Assembly (NCBI GenBank): GCA_016929205.1
Contig: JAFGJF010000501.1
Span: 1-5,355 of the forward strand
DNA length: 5,355 nt
Origin: Anaerolineae bacterium
Lineage (GTDB): Bacteria > Chloroflexota > Anaerolineae > JAFGEY01
Direction: 5' to 3'
Part shown: in pieces, positions 1 to 5,352 of the stretch
Layout: every line of letters starts with the position of its first letter
How positions within the stretch are numbered: position 1 is the first letter of the stretch
Notes under the pieces: model-generated
Database searches by the model: none
Told to the model about the DNA's origin: nothing
What the model saw: only the letters and a program-made list of their open reading frames with translations
Program-made: the position numbers and the translations under genes

Positions 1-632
1 GAAAGCCTCGATTGTGGTCCGGCCTCCGGTTGGCCGCGCGTGTCGCCGATGGCGAGATAGGAAATGTACCAGTCGGTGATAAATTCGCGCAGCGCAGCCA
101 CGCGGGGATGCTCGGCGAATTGTCCCAGCGTGTTGACGGCGATGAGGTCGGGTGTGCGCAAGGGGATTTCGACGCGACGGTCGGCGTCGTCGGGCATCTC
201 GCCGCTGATCGCCCGCCCCTGCCCTTCGTGATATTCCAGAAAACGAAAGGGCTTACCTCGCGACCCACGCCGCCACTGCAGCCACTCTTCGACTACCAAC
301 GGACCTTTTGCCCCCTCATCGATCGCCAGGTGATAGGTGATGATCGGCAAATCGGCCCGCTCGCGGTATTTGAGTTCGAAGACAAGGGGGCCACGTGCGC
401 CACGGGTGCGCAACTCTCTGGCGCGTCCGCGCCGGTCCCATGCGTGGCGCAGACCATATTGGAAACACTCGGCAAGAAAGCTGAACACATCAAAGAAAGT
501 AGATTTGCCGCTGCCGTTCGGGCCGAGCAGGACGGTGAGCGGGGTCAGGTCTTTGAGTTCGATGGCTTTCAGCGCCCGGTAATTCTCAACTCTCAGGTAT
601 TCGATACGTGCGGGAGTGACGTTCTTGGGCAT
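1..632 (-). CDS. AAA family ATPase (RecF/SMC-like, COG4637-type), N-terminal 210 residues, cut by window edge
   Basis: The reading frame is open from the ATG at 632 to base 1 with no stop, so the C-terminal part lies outside the window. Residues 11-35 ([19 protein letters not shown]) form the beta-strand lead-in typical of RecF/SMC-like ATPases, followed by a perfect Walker [10 protein letters not shown], at residues 37-45. The ABC signature, Walker B and switch histidine would lie in the missing half; related proteins are usually nearly twice this length. The stretch after Walker A (residues 61-210, ending around [19 protein letters not shown]) resembles stand-alone predicted ATPases often annotated 'AAA family ATPase', which use ATP binding and hydrolysis to drive conformational switching, commonly on DNA and with a small nuclease-like partner. 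It lies 59 bp downstream of hsdM in the same direction, so co-transcription is likely. The start is supported by an AGGAGG six bases upstream. The ATPase class is sure; its cellular role is not visible. Confidence 0.9.
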   Translation of the reverse strand, partial: MPKNVTPARIEYLRVENYRALKAIELKDLTPLTVLLGPNGSGKSTFFDVFSFLAECFQYGLRHAWDRRGRARELRTRGARGPLVFELKYRERADLPIITYHLAIDEGAKGPLVVEEWLQWRRGSRGKPFRFLEYHEGQGRAISGEMPDDADRRVEIPLRTPDLIAVNTLGQFAEHPRVAALREFITDWYISYLAIGDTRGQPEAGPQSRL

Positions 633-638
633 AGCGTT

Positions 639-644
639 CCTCCT
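639..644 (-). promoter_or_regulatory. Strong ribosome binding site of the AAA ATPase gene
   Basis: On the minus strand this reads AGGAGG, a perfect Shine-Dalgarno core, with six bases between it and the ATG at 632. It fixes that start codon and indicates that the ATPase is translated by independent initiation rather than only by coupling to the hsdM stop, 59 bp upstream. Confidence 0.85.
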
Positions 645-669
645 CATCGGGTATGCACACAACACACAC

Positions 670-682
670 AGTGCGTCGCACT
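670..682. repeat. 13-bp palindrome AGTGCGTCGCACT in the hsdM-ATPase gap
   Basis: Six-base arms AGTGCG and CGCACT flank a single central base. On the minus (transcribed) strand it lies 10 bases after the hsdM stop and is followed directly by a GT-rich run (CACTGTGTGTGTTGTGTG). As RNA it could fold only as a small hairpin. It could be an attenuator, an RNA-processing site or a protein-binding site. It lacks a uniform U tract, so it is not a convincing intrinsic terminator. Confidence 0.4.
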
Positions 683-691
683 CGAACGCAC

Positions 692-2794
692 CTACAGCAT
701 ATCCTTTAGCAGCGCCGCGATCCGCGCCTGGCTGGCCTGGATATCGGCCTCGATCGCTGCCAGCGGGCGGGGCGGCGTGTAGGTGTAGAAATAGCGGTTG
801 AAATTGATCTCGAAACCGACCTTGCCCGGTTGGCCGTCCTGGTCGTCGCAGTAGCGCTTTTCGGCGCTGACCCAGGCATCGGGCACGTGCGGCTGCACCT
901 CGCGGGCGAAATAGGTTTCAACCGCTTCGCTCAGCGGCACGCGCTCGCTGTCGCGCAGGGCGGTGTCCGGCTCGGGCTGGCCCTTGCCGTCCAGGCAGAC
1001 CGCGGCCTCGGGGTCGCGCTCGCCCAGGGCGTCGACGATCGCGCCGCGCAAGGATTTGGTTAGCTTGAGATCGGCCGCTTTGGCCGCCCTGTTCAGGGCA
1101 CGAAGGAAGGGCTTGCGATCGGTAAAGAGCGTGTCGGGCAGCGTGCCCACCATCGCCCGGATCGCCTCCTGTTGGGCGCGCCCGGCAGCCTCTTCGGCTT
1201 CCTTTTCGACGCGCTTGCGCTTGCGGCTCTGAGCCAGCGACTGGAAGGCCCGCTGCTCGTCGAGGCGGGCCAGGCGCTCGGGGCTGGCCTGGAAATTGAG
1301 GCGCAGCGGGCGCTCGACGGTGATCTTGCGAAAACCAAAGTCGGCGTTGTTAAAGAGCTTGACCCTCACCCCCGGCTCCTCCCCTCTCCCGGCAGTGCTC
1401 CCCAACTGCATGGGAGAGGGGCCGGGGGTGAGGGCCGCTGAACCATCGAGGTAGGCGTCGACGATCTGGGCGCGCTGGAGGTCCGAGATCTCGCGGCGCT
1501 TGTCGCCCAGCGACTTGCGCAGCGGCTGCCACAGCGCGGTGGCGTCGATCAACTGCACCTTGCCCTGGCGGCGATCGGGCTTGTCGTTGCTCAAGATCCA
1601 GATATAGGTGGCGATGCCGGTGTTGTAAAACAACTGCTCCGGCAGGGCGATGATCGCCTCCAGCCAGTCGTGTTCGATCACCCAGCGGCGGATCTCGCTC
1701 TCCCCGCTGCCCGCGTCGCCGGTAAAAAGCGGCGAGCCGTTCATAATGATCGCCACCCGGCTGTGATCCTGGCCCGGATCGAAGCGGTGGGCCAGCATGT
1801 GCTGCAAAAAAAGCAGTTGCCCGTCGCTGGTGCGCGGCAGCCCGGCCCCAAAGCGCCCGCCAAAGCCCAGCCTGGCCTCGGCGCGGACCGCTTTTTCGTC
1901 GATCCGCCAGTCCTTGCCGTAAGGGGGATTGGTGATCTGGTAGTGGAACGATTCGCCCCGGTGCTGGTCGTCCGACAGCGTGCTGCCTTGTTTGATCTCC
2001 TCTGCGTCGCGGCCGTCGGCGCTCTTCATGTACAGGTCGGACTTGCACACCGCATAGGTTTCGGGGTTGACCTCCTGTCCGTACAGGTAGACCTGGACGG
2101 CCGGGTTGATCGCCTCGATCCGCTCTTTGCCGATCGTCAGCATCCCGCCGGTGCCCGCGCAGGGATCGCTGAGCTTGATGATCCGGCCCGGCGTGTTGAT
2201 AAAGTCGTCGTCGCCCGCCAGCAGCAGATCGACCATCAGGCGCACGACATCGCGCGGCGTAAAGTGCTCGCCGGGGTTCTCGTTCGAGGCCTCGTTAAAG
2301 CGGCGGATCAGCTCTTCGAAAATCGTGCCCATCTGGTGATTGGAGATCAGGTCGGGGTGCAGGTCGACCTGGGCAAAGGACTGCACGACCAGGTACAGCA
2401 GTCCGGCCTCGTGCAAGTCCTCGATCGTATTGCGCAGTTTGAAATGGCCGATCACCTCGCGCATGTTGTCGCTGAACCCGTTGAGGTAATCGATCACATT
2501 GGCGTAAATGGCGTCCTGGTCTTGCAGCAGCCGCTGAAAATCGTACCGCGAAGTGTTGTAAAAGACAAAACCCGAGGCGATCTGGAGCTGCTTGGCCAGG
2601 GCTTCAGCCGAAATTTGATCCTTAAAACGCGTATACTTGGCATAGACCTGCTCCTTGCTCGGTGCCAGCACACAGTCGATGCGGCGCAGGACGGTAAAGG
2701 GCAGGATAACGTCCGGATACTTGGACCGTTTATAGTGGTCGCGGATCAGGTTGGCAATATTCCAGAGGAAACCGACAATTTGGTTGTGATCCAT
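692..2794 (-). CDS. hsdM: Type I restriction-modification system, N6-adenine DNA methyltransferase subunit HsdM
   Basis: HsdM pairs with the specificity subunit HsdS to methylate adenine N6 in a bipartite target using S-adenosylmethionine, and joins HsdR for restriction. The 700-residue product has an N-terminal helical HsdM domain (about residues 3-125), the pre-catalytic [10 protein letters not shown] (176-185), the SAM-binding motif I DPCAGTGG (210-217) and the catalytic motif IV NPPY (289-292), all intact. [12 protein letters not shown] (383-394) and [17 protein letters not shown] (486-502) are conserved blocks of the family. A charged, probably helical segment (about 523-547) and a further 150 residues make it longer than the ~530-residue E. 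coli HsdM, as in many long-form HsdM proteins. The ATG at 2794 is chosen because AAGGGA lies five bases upstream and the protein begins like its family there; an in-frame GTG at 2881 adds 29 unconvincing residues. Residues about 454-478 come from an inserted palindrome. Neither hsdS nor hsdR is in the window. Confidence 0.94.
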   Translation of the reverse strand: MDHNQIVGFLWNIANLIRDHYKRSKYPDVILPFTVLRRIDCVLAPSKEQVYAKYTRFKDQISAEALAKQLQIASGFVFYNTSRYDFQRLLQDQDAIYANVIDYLNGFSDNMREVIGHFKLRNTIEDLHEAGLLYLVVQSFAQVDLHPDLISNHQMGTIFEELIRRFNEASNENPGEHFTPRDVVRLMVDLLLAGDDDFINTPGRIIKLSDPCAGTGGMLTIGKERIEAINPAVQVYLYGQEVNPETYAVCKSDLYMKSADGRDAEEIKQGSTLSDDQHRGESFHYQITNPPYGKDWRIDEKAVRAEARLGFGGRFGAGLPRTSDGQLLFLQHMLAHRFDPGQDHSRVAIIMNGSPLFTGDAGSGESEIRRWVIEHDWLEAIIALPEQLFYNTGIATYIWILSNDKPDRRQGKVQLIDATALWQPLRKSLGDKRREISDLQRAQIVDAYLDGSAALTPGPSPMQLGSTAGRGEEPGVRVKLFNNADFGFRKITVERPLRLNFQASPERLARLDEQRAFQSLAQSRKRKRVEKEAEEAAGRAQQEAIRAMVGTLPDTLFTDRKPFLRALNRAAKAADLKLTKSLRGAIVDALGERDPEAAVCLDGKGQPEPDTALRDSERVPLSEAVETYFAREVQPHVPDAWVSAEKRYCDDQDGQPGKVGFEINFNRYFYTYTPPRPLAAIEADIQASQARIAALLKDML
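1363..1434. repeat. 72-bp GC-rich palindromic element inserted in frame within hsdM
   Basis: The left arm is CCCTCACCCCCGGC (1363-1376) then CCCTCTCCC (1382-1390). The right arm (1412-1434) is the exact reverse complement of these two blocks joined, so the left arm has a 5-base bulge, TCCTC. The 21-base loop holds its own 5-bp stem, GCAGT/ACTGC (1392-1396 and 1405-1409). The element is exactly 24 codons long and in the hsdM frame reads as LTPGPSP...GRGEEPGVR, a proline/glycine-rich tract in an otherwise conserved protein. Peptides of the LTPGPSP...GRGE type are, as I recall, common translations of dispersed palindromic repeats in several bacterial phyla. It is best read as a REP/MITE-like element; its copy number elsewhere is not visible here. 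Confidence 0.85.
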
Positions 2795-2799
2795 GAGCT

Positions 2800-2805
2800 T
2801 CCCTT
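2800..2805 (-). promoter_or_regulatory. Ribosome binding site deciding the hsdM start
   Basis: The minus strand reads AAGGGA, then five bases, then the ATG at 2794. No comparable Shine-Dalgarno sequence precedes the alternative GTG at 2881, so this site supports the shorter 700-residue HsdM. Confidence 0.65.
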
Positions 2806-2985
2806 GTTGTTTGCTAAACGGACAAAAAACCCATTGCCCTGGGCCAACGGCGGGCGGGCCACTGAGGGATACGATAGACACCGCGAGCGTCGTCTCGTCC
2901 CCTCCATTCTCAGGACAATGCTCCGGTCAAACCTCGGGGTCGACAACAGCCCGCAAGATATTTTGTCAGGTTGTTTACGGGATTA

Positions 2986-3014
2986 AGCATAGCACAGGGT
3001 GTGAATTTTGTCCA
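2986..3014 (-). promoter_or_regulatory. Predicted sigma70-type promoter of the hsdM-ATPase operon
   Basis: On the minus strand a -35 box TGGACA (3009-3014, five of six consensus bases) and a -10 box TATGCT (2986-2991, four of six) are separated by exactly 17 bp, and the base triplet before the -10 is TGC, an extended -10 form. Transcription would start near 2979, giving hsdM a leader of about 185 nt. No other candidate of this quality was seen between 2795 and 3087, and that gap holds no supported gene. Confidence 0.55.
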
Positions 3015-3070
3015 ATGGAGAAAGAGTTGCAAGGCGTTCGCGGATTGACTTCATCCGAGGCGGCTTTGCG

Positions 3071-3087
3071 GTGGAATCGTTTTCCAC
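3071..3087. repeat. Inverted repeat just after the HEAT-protein stop codon
   Basis: GTGGAA (3071-3076) and TTCCAC (3082-3087) are perfect arms around a 5-base loop. On the minus strand the hairpin begins at the base directly after the TGA stop of the HEAT gene. A second, smaller one (CGGAT/ATCCG, 3041-3045 and 3053-3057) follows. Neither is trailed by a T run, so these could protect or mark a transcript 3' end but do not form a classical intrinsic terminator. Confidence 0.4.
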
Positions 3088-3309
3088 TCAACGCTTCTCC
3101 AGCTCTTTCAGCGCCATCGCAGCCTCCTCGCGCACAAACCCTTCCGCATCATCCCGAGCCGCGCGCAGCGGCCCCATCGCGCGCCGGTCGCCCAGCTCAC
3201 CCAGTGCAATCGCCGCCGAACCGCGCACCAGCTCGTCTGGATCCCTTTGCAGCGCCGCGATCAACTGTCCCACCCGATCCCCGTGATCCGGGTCTGATCC
3301 CACATTCAT
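3088..3309 (-). CDS. Small HEAT-repeat protein (PBS-lyase HEAT-like), 73 residues
   Basis: The product has little more than two HEAT-type helical hairpins. VGQLIAALQRDPDELVRGSAAIALGELGDRRAMGPL contains the (D/E)xxVRxxAAxALGxLGD signature of the E-Z/PBS-lyase HEAT family, and DDAEGFVREEAAMALKEL repeats the same pattern. Such repeats form alpha-solenoid surfaces for protein binding; with so few repeats this would be an adaptor or need to self-associate. There are no catalytic motifs, signal peptide or membrane segment, so it is predicted cytosolic. The ATG at 3309 is chosen over the in-frame GTG at 3315 because GGAGGT lies four bases upstream of the ATG and overlaps the GTG. It is monocistronic in this window, upstream of and co-directional with hsdM but separated from it by nearly 300 bp, and divergent from the gene on its right. 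The partner is unknown. Confidence 0.75.
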   Translation of the reverse strand: MNVGSDPDHGDRVGQLIAALQRDPDELVRGSAAIALGELGDRRAMGPLRAARDDAEGFVREEAAMALKELEKR

Positions 3310-3313
3310 ATCC

Positions 3314-3319
3314 ACCTCC
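3314..3319 (-). promoter_or_regulatory. Ribosome binding site deciding the HEAT-protein start
   Basis: On the minus strand GGAGGT precedes the ATG at 3309 by four bases. The alternative GTG codon at 3315 overlaps this Shine-Dalgarno core and therefore could not use it, so the 73-residue form is preferred over a 75-residue one. Confidence 0.65.
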
Positions 3320-3375
3320 GGGTTGGTGTGCGAGGTCGAGGGGGCAGGCCCAACGCACCCGGCCGTTCCCTACGC

Positions 3376-3404
3376 TTGACAAAAAACGGCTTTGGTTACA
3401 TAAT
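3376..3404 (+). promoter_or_regulatory. Near-consensus sigma70-type promoter for the SRPBCC gene
   Basis: A perfect -35 box TTGACA (3376-3381), a 17-bp spacer and a -10 box CATAAT (3399-3404, five of six consensus bases) form the strongest promoter in the window. Transcription would begin near 3410-3412, leaving a leader of about 140 nt before the ATG at 3553. The promoter sits upstream of the divergent HEAT gene, so its activity could also influence that gene. Confidence 0.8.
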
Positions 3405-3412
3405 CGTAGGCC

Positions 3413-3431
3413 AACCTGCTTTCAGCAGGTT
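3413..3431 (+). promoter_or_regulatory. Perfect 8-bp hairpin at the 5' end of the SRPBCC leader
   Basis: AACCTGCT and AGCAGGTT are perfect arms around a 3-base loop TTC. The repeat begins about nine bases after the -10 box, so the RNA would start with this stem. Possible roles are a 5'-end stem that stabilises the mRNA, or a DNA operator for a dimeric repressor at the start site. A second, weaker stem (GGCCGA with TCGGTC, 3500-3517, one G-T pair) lies nearer the start codon. It is not followed by a T run, so a terminator is unlikely. Confidence 0.5.
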
Positions 3432-3552
3432 TCGCAATACCAGGCTGTCTGTCAGGAACGCGGCACCGAATCCATATACCGTAGAAACCAGGGCAGATAG
3501 GCCGAACAAACTCGGTCTGCTCGGTAGTTGGTCGGCTAGAGAGATGTTTTGA

Positions 3553-4404
3553 ATGAAACTCAAAAGATTCTTTGTTGGGCTGGGAGTGGTCCTGCTCGTA
3601 CTGATTCTGGGGTACCTGGTTATCCGGCCCTGGCACTTGCGCTGGGGAGCGACTGCTGAAGAAGTATCCCGTGCGATGCCGGGGGACCTGGCGGGCCGGC
3701 GCTGGACCCGGGCCCTCACCGTGGCGGCTACCCCTGAACAGATCTGGCCCTGGTTGGTGCAATGGGGCCAGGGACGCGGTGGTTGGTATAGCTACGACTG
3801 GTTGGAAAACTTGTTTGGCCTTGATATCCACTCAGCCGCCCGGATTATGCCTGAACATCAAAACCCGGCGATCGGCGACGCAATTTGTATGGGCGCGAAC
3901 GTCTGCGTCAGTTTTGTGAGTGTGATTGAGCCCAACCACTGGTTTGGTTGGCAAGCCAGCGATGAAAACAACAAACCGATGTGGAGCTATACTTTGGGAC
4001 TATTTGCGGTGGATGCGACCCATACGCGCTTGGTTATGCGCGAGAGCTTTGATAAGGAGGCTATGCCTCCTGCCATCACTTTTGCCACCGAAATACCGGA
4101 TGTGGTGATGATGCAGAAGGCCTTGGACACGGTAAAACGCCGGGCCGAGGGACGCTCTGGGTCAGTCTTCACCACACTGTACGAAATCCTCGTCTGGTTG
4201 AGCGCGTTGGTGATGGGTTTGATCGCCGGGGTGTTGTTCATCAATCGGAAAGATTGGCGCAAACCGCTGGCAACCGGAGTTGCGGCTGTAATTGTCCTGC
4301 TGGTGCTCACTTTTGCATTTCCGCCACTTTGGCTGCGTGGGGTCCTCGACCTGGGTCTGCTGATCGGACTGGTGTGGAGCTTCCGGGCGATCGGCGAGGT
4401 ATAG
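3553..4404 (+). CDS. Membrane-anchored SRPBCC-like (polyketide cyclase/START-fold) protein
   Basis: The 283-residue product has an N-terminal membrane segment (about 6-24), a globular region (about 28-200) and three more hydrophobic segments (about 210-230, 239-255 and 260-278). The globular part has the pattern of the SRPBCC superfamily: RALTVAATPEQIWPWLVQWGQGRGGWYSYD (residues 53-82) as the first strand, helix and aromatic turn, then a strand with FGWQA (131-135) and MWSYTLGLFAVDATHTRLVMR (143-163) as later strands. SRPBCC folds enclose a hydrophobic ligand pocket; the ligand here is unknown and no catalytic residues are evident. Basic residues before segment 1 (KLKR) and after segment 2 (NRKDWRK) place both sides in the cytoplasm, which puts the globular domain outside. 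Its only two cysteines (112 and 118) lie in that domain. The ribosome binding site is weak (AGAGAG, nine bases upstream). Family assignment is from pattern recognition and is moderately sure. Confidence 0.8.
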   Translation: MKLKRFFVGLGVVLLVLILGYLVIRPWHLRWGATAEEVSRAMPGDLAGRRWTRALTVAATPEQIWPWLVQWGQGRGGWYSYDWLENLFGLDIHSAARIMPEHQNPAIGDAICMGANVCVSFVSVIEPNHWFGWQASDENNKPMWSYTLGLFAVDATHTRLVMRESFDKEAMPPAITFATEIPDVVMMQKALDTVKRRAEGRSGSVFTTLYEILVWLSALVMGLIAGVLFINRKDWRKPLATGVAAVIVLLVLTFAFPPLWLRGVLDLGLLIGLVWSFRAIGEV

Positions 4405-4555
4405 TTCTGGGCGACCCAATTTCCAGATTCATACCAGAATTTCAGGTGCCCAAGAACTCTAGTCCCCCTTAATGAGATCAAGAACGTGATGGGAGTGATT
4501 CCTTGTCGCAGTCATCACGATGTGGTGATTGCTCGACTCGGCTAGGAGCAGGGTG
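4405..4555 (+). other. Intergenic spacer between the SRPBCC and SGNH hydrolase genes
   Basis: This 151-bp gap has no gene and no strong promoter. TTGTCG (4503-4508) followed after 17 bp by TGATTG is a poor promoter match. A small imperfect dyad, ATCAC/GTGAT with six bases between (4514-4529), lies shortly before the hydrolase ribosome binding site. No terminator with a T run is visible after the SRPBCC stop, so read-through from the upstream gene is possible. Confidence 0.4.
4544..4548 (+). promoter_or_regulatory. Ribosome binding site deciding the SGNH hydrolase start
   Basis: AGGAG lies seven bases upstream of the ATG at 4556, ideal spacing. The same frame is open upstream to a TTG at 4529 and has a GTG at 4553 only four bases from the AGGAG, but neither is as well placed. 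Confidence 0.75.
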
Positions 4556-5269
4556 ATGGCATATGATTCGGTCATTTTTGTCGTTTTAGCCACAGTCTTT
4601 GCTGCGAGTATGCTTGCCATCTTGGCGAGAAAAACAATTCAGGCCGTCAGGGGCGACCCGACCTTTTGGGAATGGGAGATTCGCCGCTTTGAGCGGCAGG
4701 ATCGGCGCAACATGCCACCTCCTGGCGGGATCGTATTCACCGGGAGCTCGAGCATCCGCTTTTGGAAAACGCTGCGAGAGGATATGGCCCCCTTGCCGGT
4801 CCTGAACCGTGGCTTTGGCGGCTCGCAGATCCACCAGGTGACGCACTATGCGGACCGCATCATTTTACCCTACGAGCCAGGAGCGGTCGTATTGTACGCA
4901 GGGGAGAACGACATCGCCGGAGTCAAATTCTCGAGGAAAAAGACCGCAGAAGAGATCCTCGAAGCATTCCAGGCATTCTGTAAAACCGTTCACGCCCGGC
5001 TGCCCGAGACGCCGATCTACTTTGTCTCGATCAAGCCGCCGAAACAGCGCGCCAGCTTGTGGCCCGAAATGCAGAAAGCGAACCGCCTGATAAACGCGTT
5101 TGCGGCGACAGACGATCGAATTCGATACGTGGATGTAGCAACAGCCATGCTCGATCCTGCGGGGCAGCCAAGGGACGATTTGTACAAGTGGGATGGCCTG
5201 CATATCAACGCGGAAGGCTATGTCATCTGGACATCCATCCTCAAGCCTGTGTTGGAAAAAACTGCATAG
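4556..5269 (+). CDS. SGNH/GDSL-family hydrolase with N-terminal membrane anchor
   Basis: The 237-residue product shows all four SGNH consensus blocks. Block I is FTGSSSIRFW (61-70), nucleophile probably Ser65, with serine in place of the usual aspartate of GDS. Block II is NRGFGGS (oxyanion glycine, Gly86), block III is YAGENDI (Asn118), and block V is DGLHINAEGY with the Asp213 and His216 catalytic pair. The family cleaves esters of lipids, acylated sugars or small acyl thioesters using a Ser-His-Asp triad; the substrate here cannot be read from sequence. Residues 6-24 (VIFVVLATVFAASMLAILA) form one membrane segment with no cleavage site evident, so this is probably an anchored enzyme. The length is normal for the fold plus an anchor. 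The start at 4556 follows the AGGAG seven bases upstream. It is co-oriented with the SRPBCC gene and may share its transcript. Confidence 0.92.
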   Translation: MAYDSVIFVVLATVFAASMLAILARKTIQAVRGDPTFWEWEIRRFERQDRRNMPPPGGIVFTGSSSIRFWKTLREDMAPLPVLNRGFGGSQIHQVTHYADRIILPYEPGAVVLYAGENDIAGVKFSRKKTAEEILEAFQAFCKTVHARLPETPIYFVSIKPPKQRASLWPEMQKANRLINAFAATDDRIRYVDVATAMLDPAGQPRDDLYKWDGLHINAEGYVIWTSILKPVLEKTA

Positions 5270-5330
5270 TGCGGTTGCAGAACCAAAGTATAGCCCTATT
5301 TTTGTGGAGAAATGAACCATCCCGCAGCGC

Positions 5331-5352
5331 AACGTGTTTGCTTGAACACGTT
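5331..5352 (+). terminator. Possible terminator hairpin downstream of the hydrolase gene, at window edge
   Basis: AACGTGTT (5331-5338) and AACACGTT (5345-5352) are perfect 8-bp arms around a 6-base loop TGCTTG, 61 bp after the hydrolase stop. The arm ends in TT and is followed by TCC before the window ends, so the T tract is short and the stem is not GC-rich. It could equally be an operator for the next gene. The 60 bp between stop and repeat hold no gene. Confidence 0.35.

Noticed and set aside
12..782. 256-codon open frame on the plus strand opposite the ATPase gene
   Set aside because: It overlaps the Walker A-containing gene on the other strand and spans its ribosome binding site and the end of hsdM; no domain is recognisable.
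1363..1434. Intrinsic terminator inside hsdM
   Set aside because: The stem is strong but has no T run on either strand, and the hsdM frame continues through it into conserved sequence.
2795..2881. GTG at 2881 as hsdM start, adding 29 residues
   Set aside because: No ribosome binding site precedes it, the added peptide does not look like an HsdM N-terminus, and AAGGGA is well placed for the ATG at 2794.
1670..2986. 438-codon open frame on the plus strand opposite hsdM
   Set aside because: It is antisense to a gene with intact catalytic motifs, has no recognisable domain, and is rich in residues expected from reading a GC-rich gene backwards.
3413..3431. Intrinsic terminator or attenuator
   Set aside because: The stem is at the very start of the predicted transcript and is followed by TTCG rather than a T tract.
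2793..3500. 235-codon open frame on the plus strand
   Set aside because: It crosses the hsdM promoter region, the whole HEAT gene in antisense and the SRPBCC promoter; the translation is low-complexity Pro/Arg/Ser-rich with no domain.
3370..3831. 153-codon open frame on the minus strand
   Set aside because: It overlaps the strong plus-strand promoter and the first third of the SRPBCC gene, and it has no recognisable motif.
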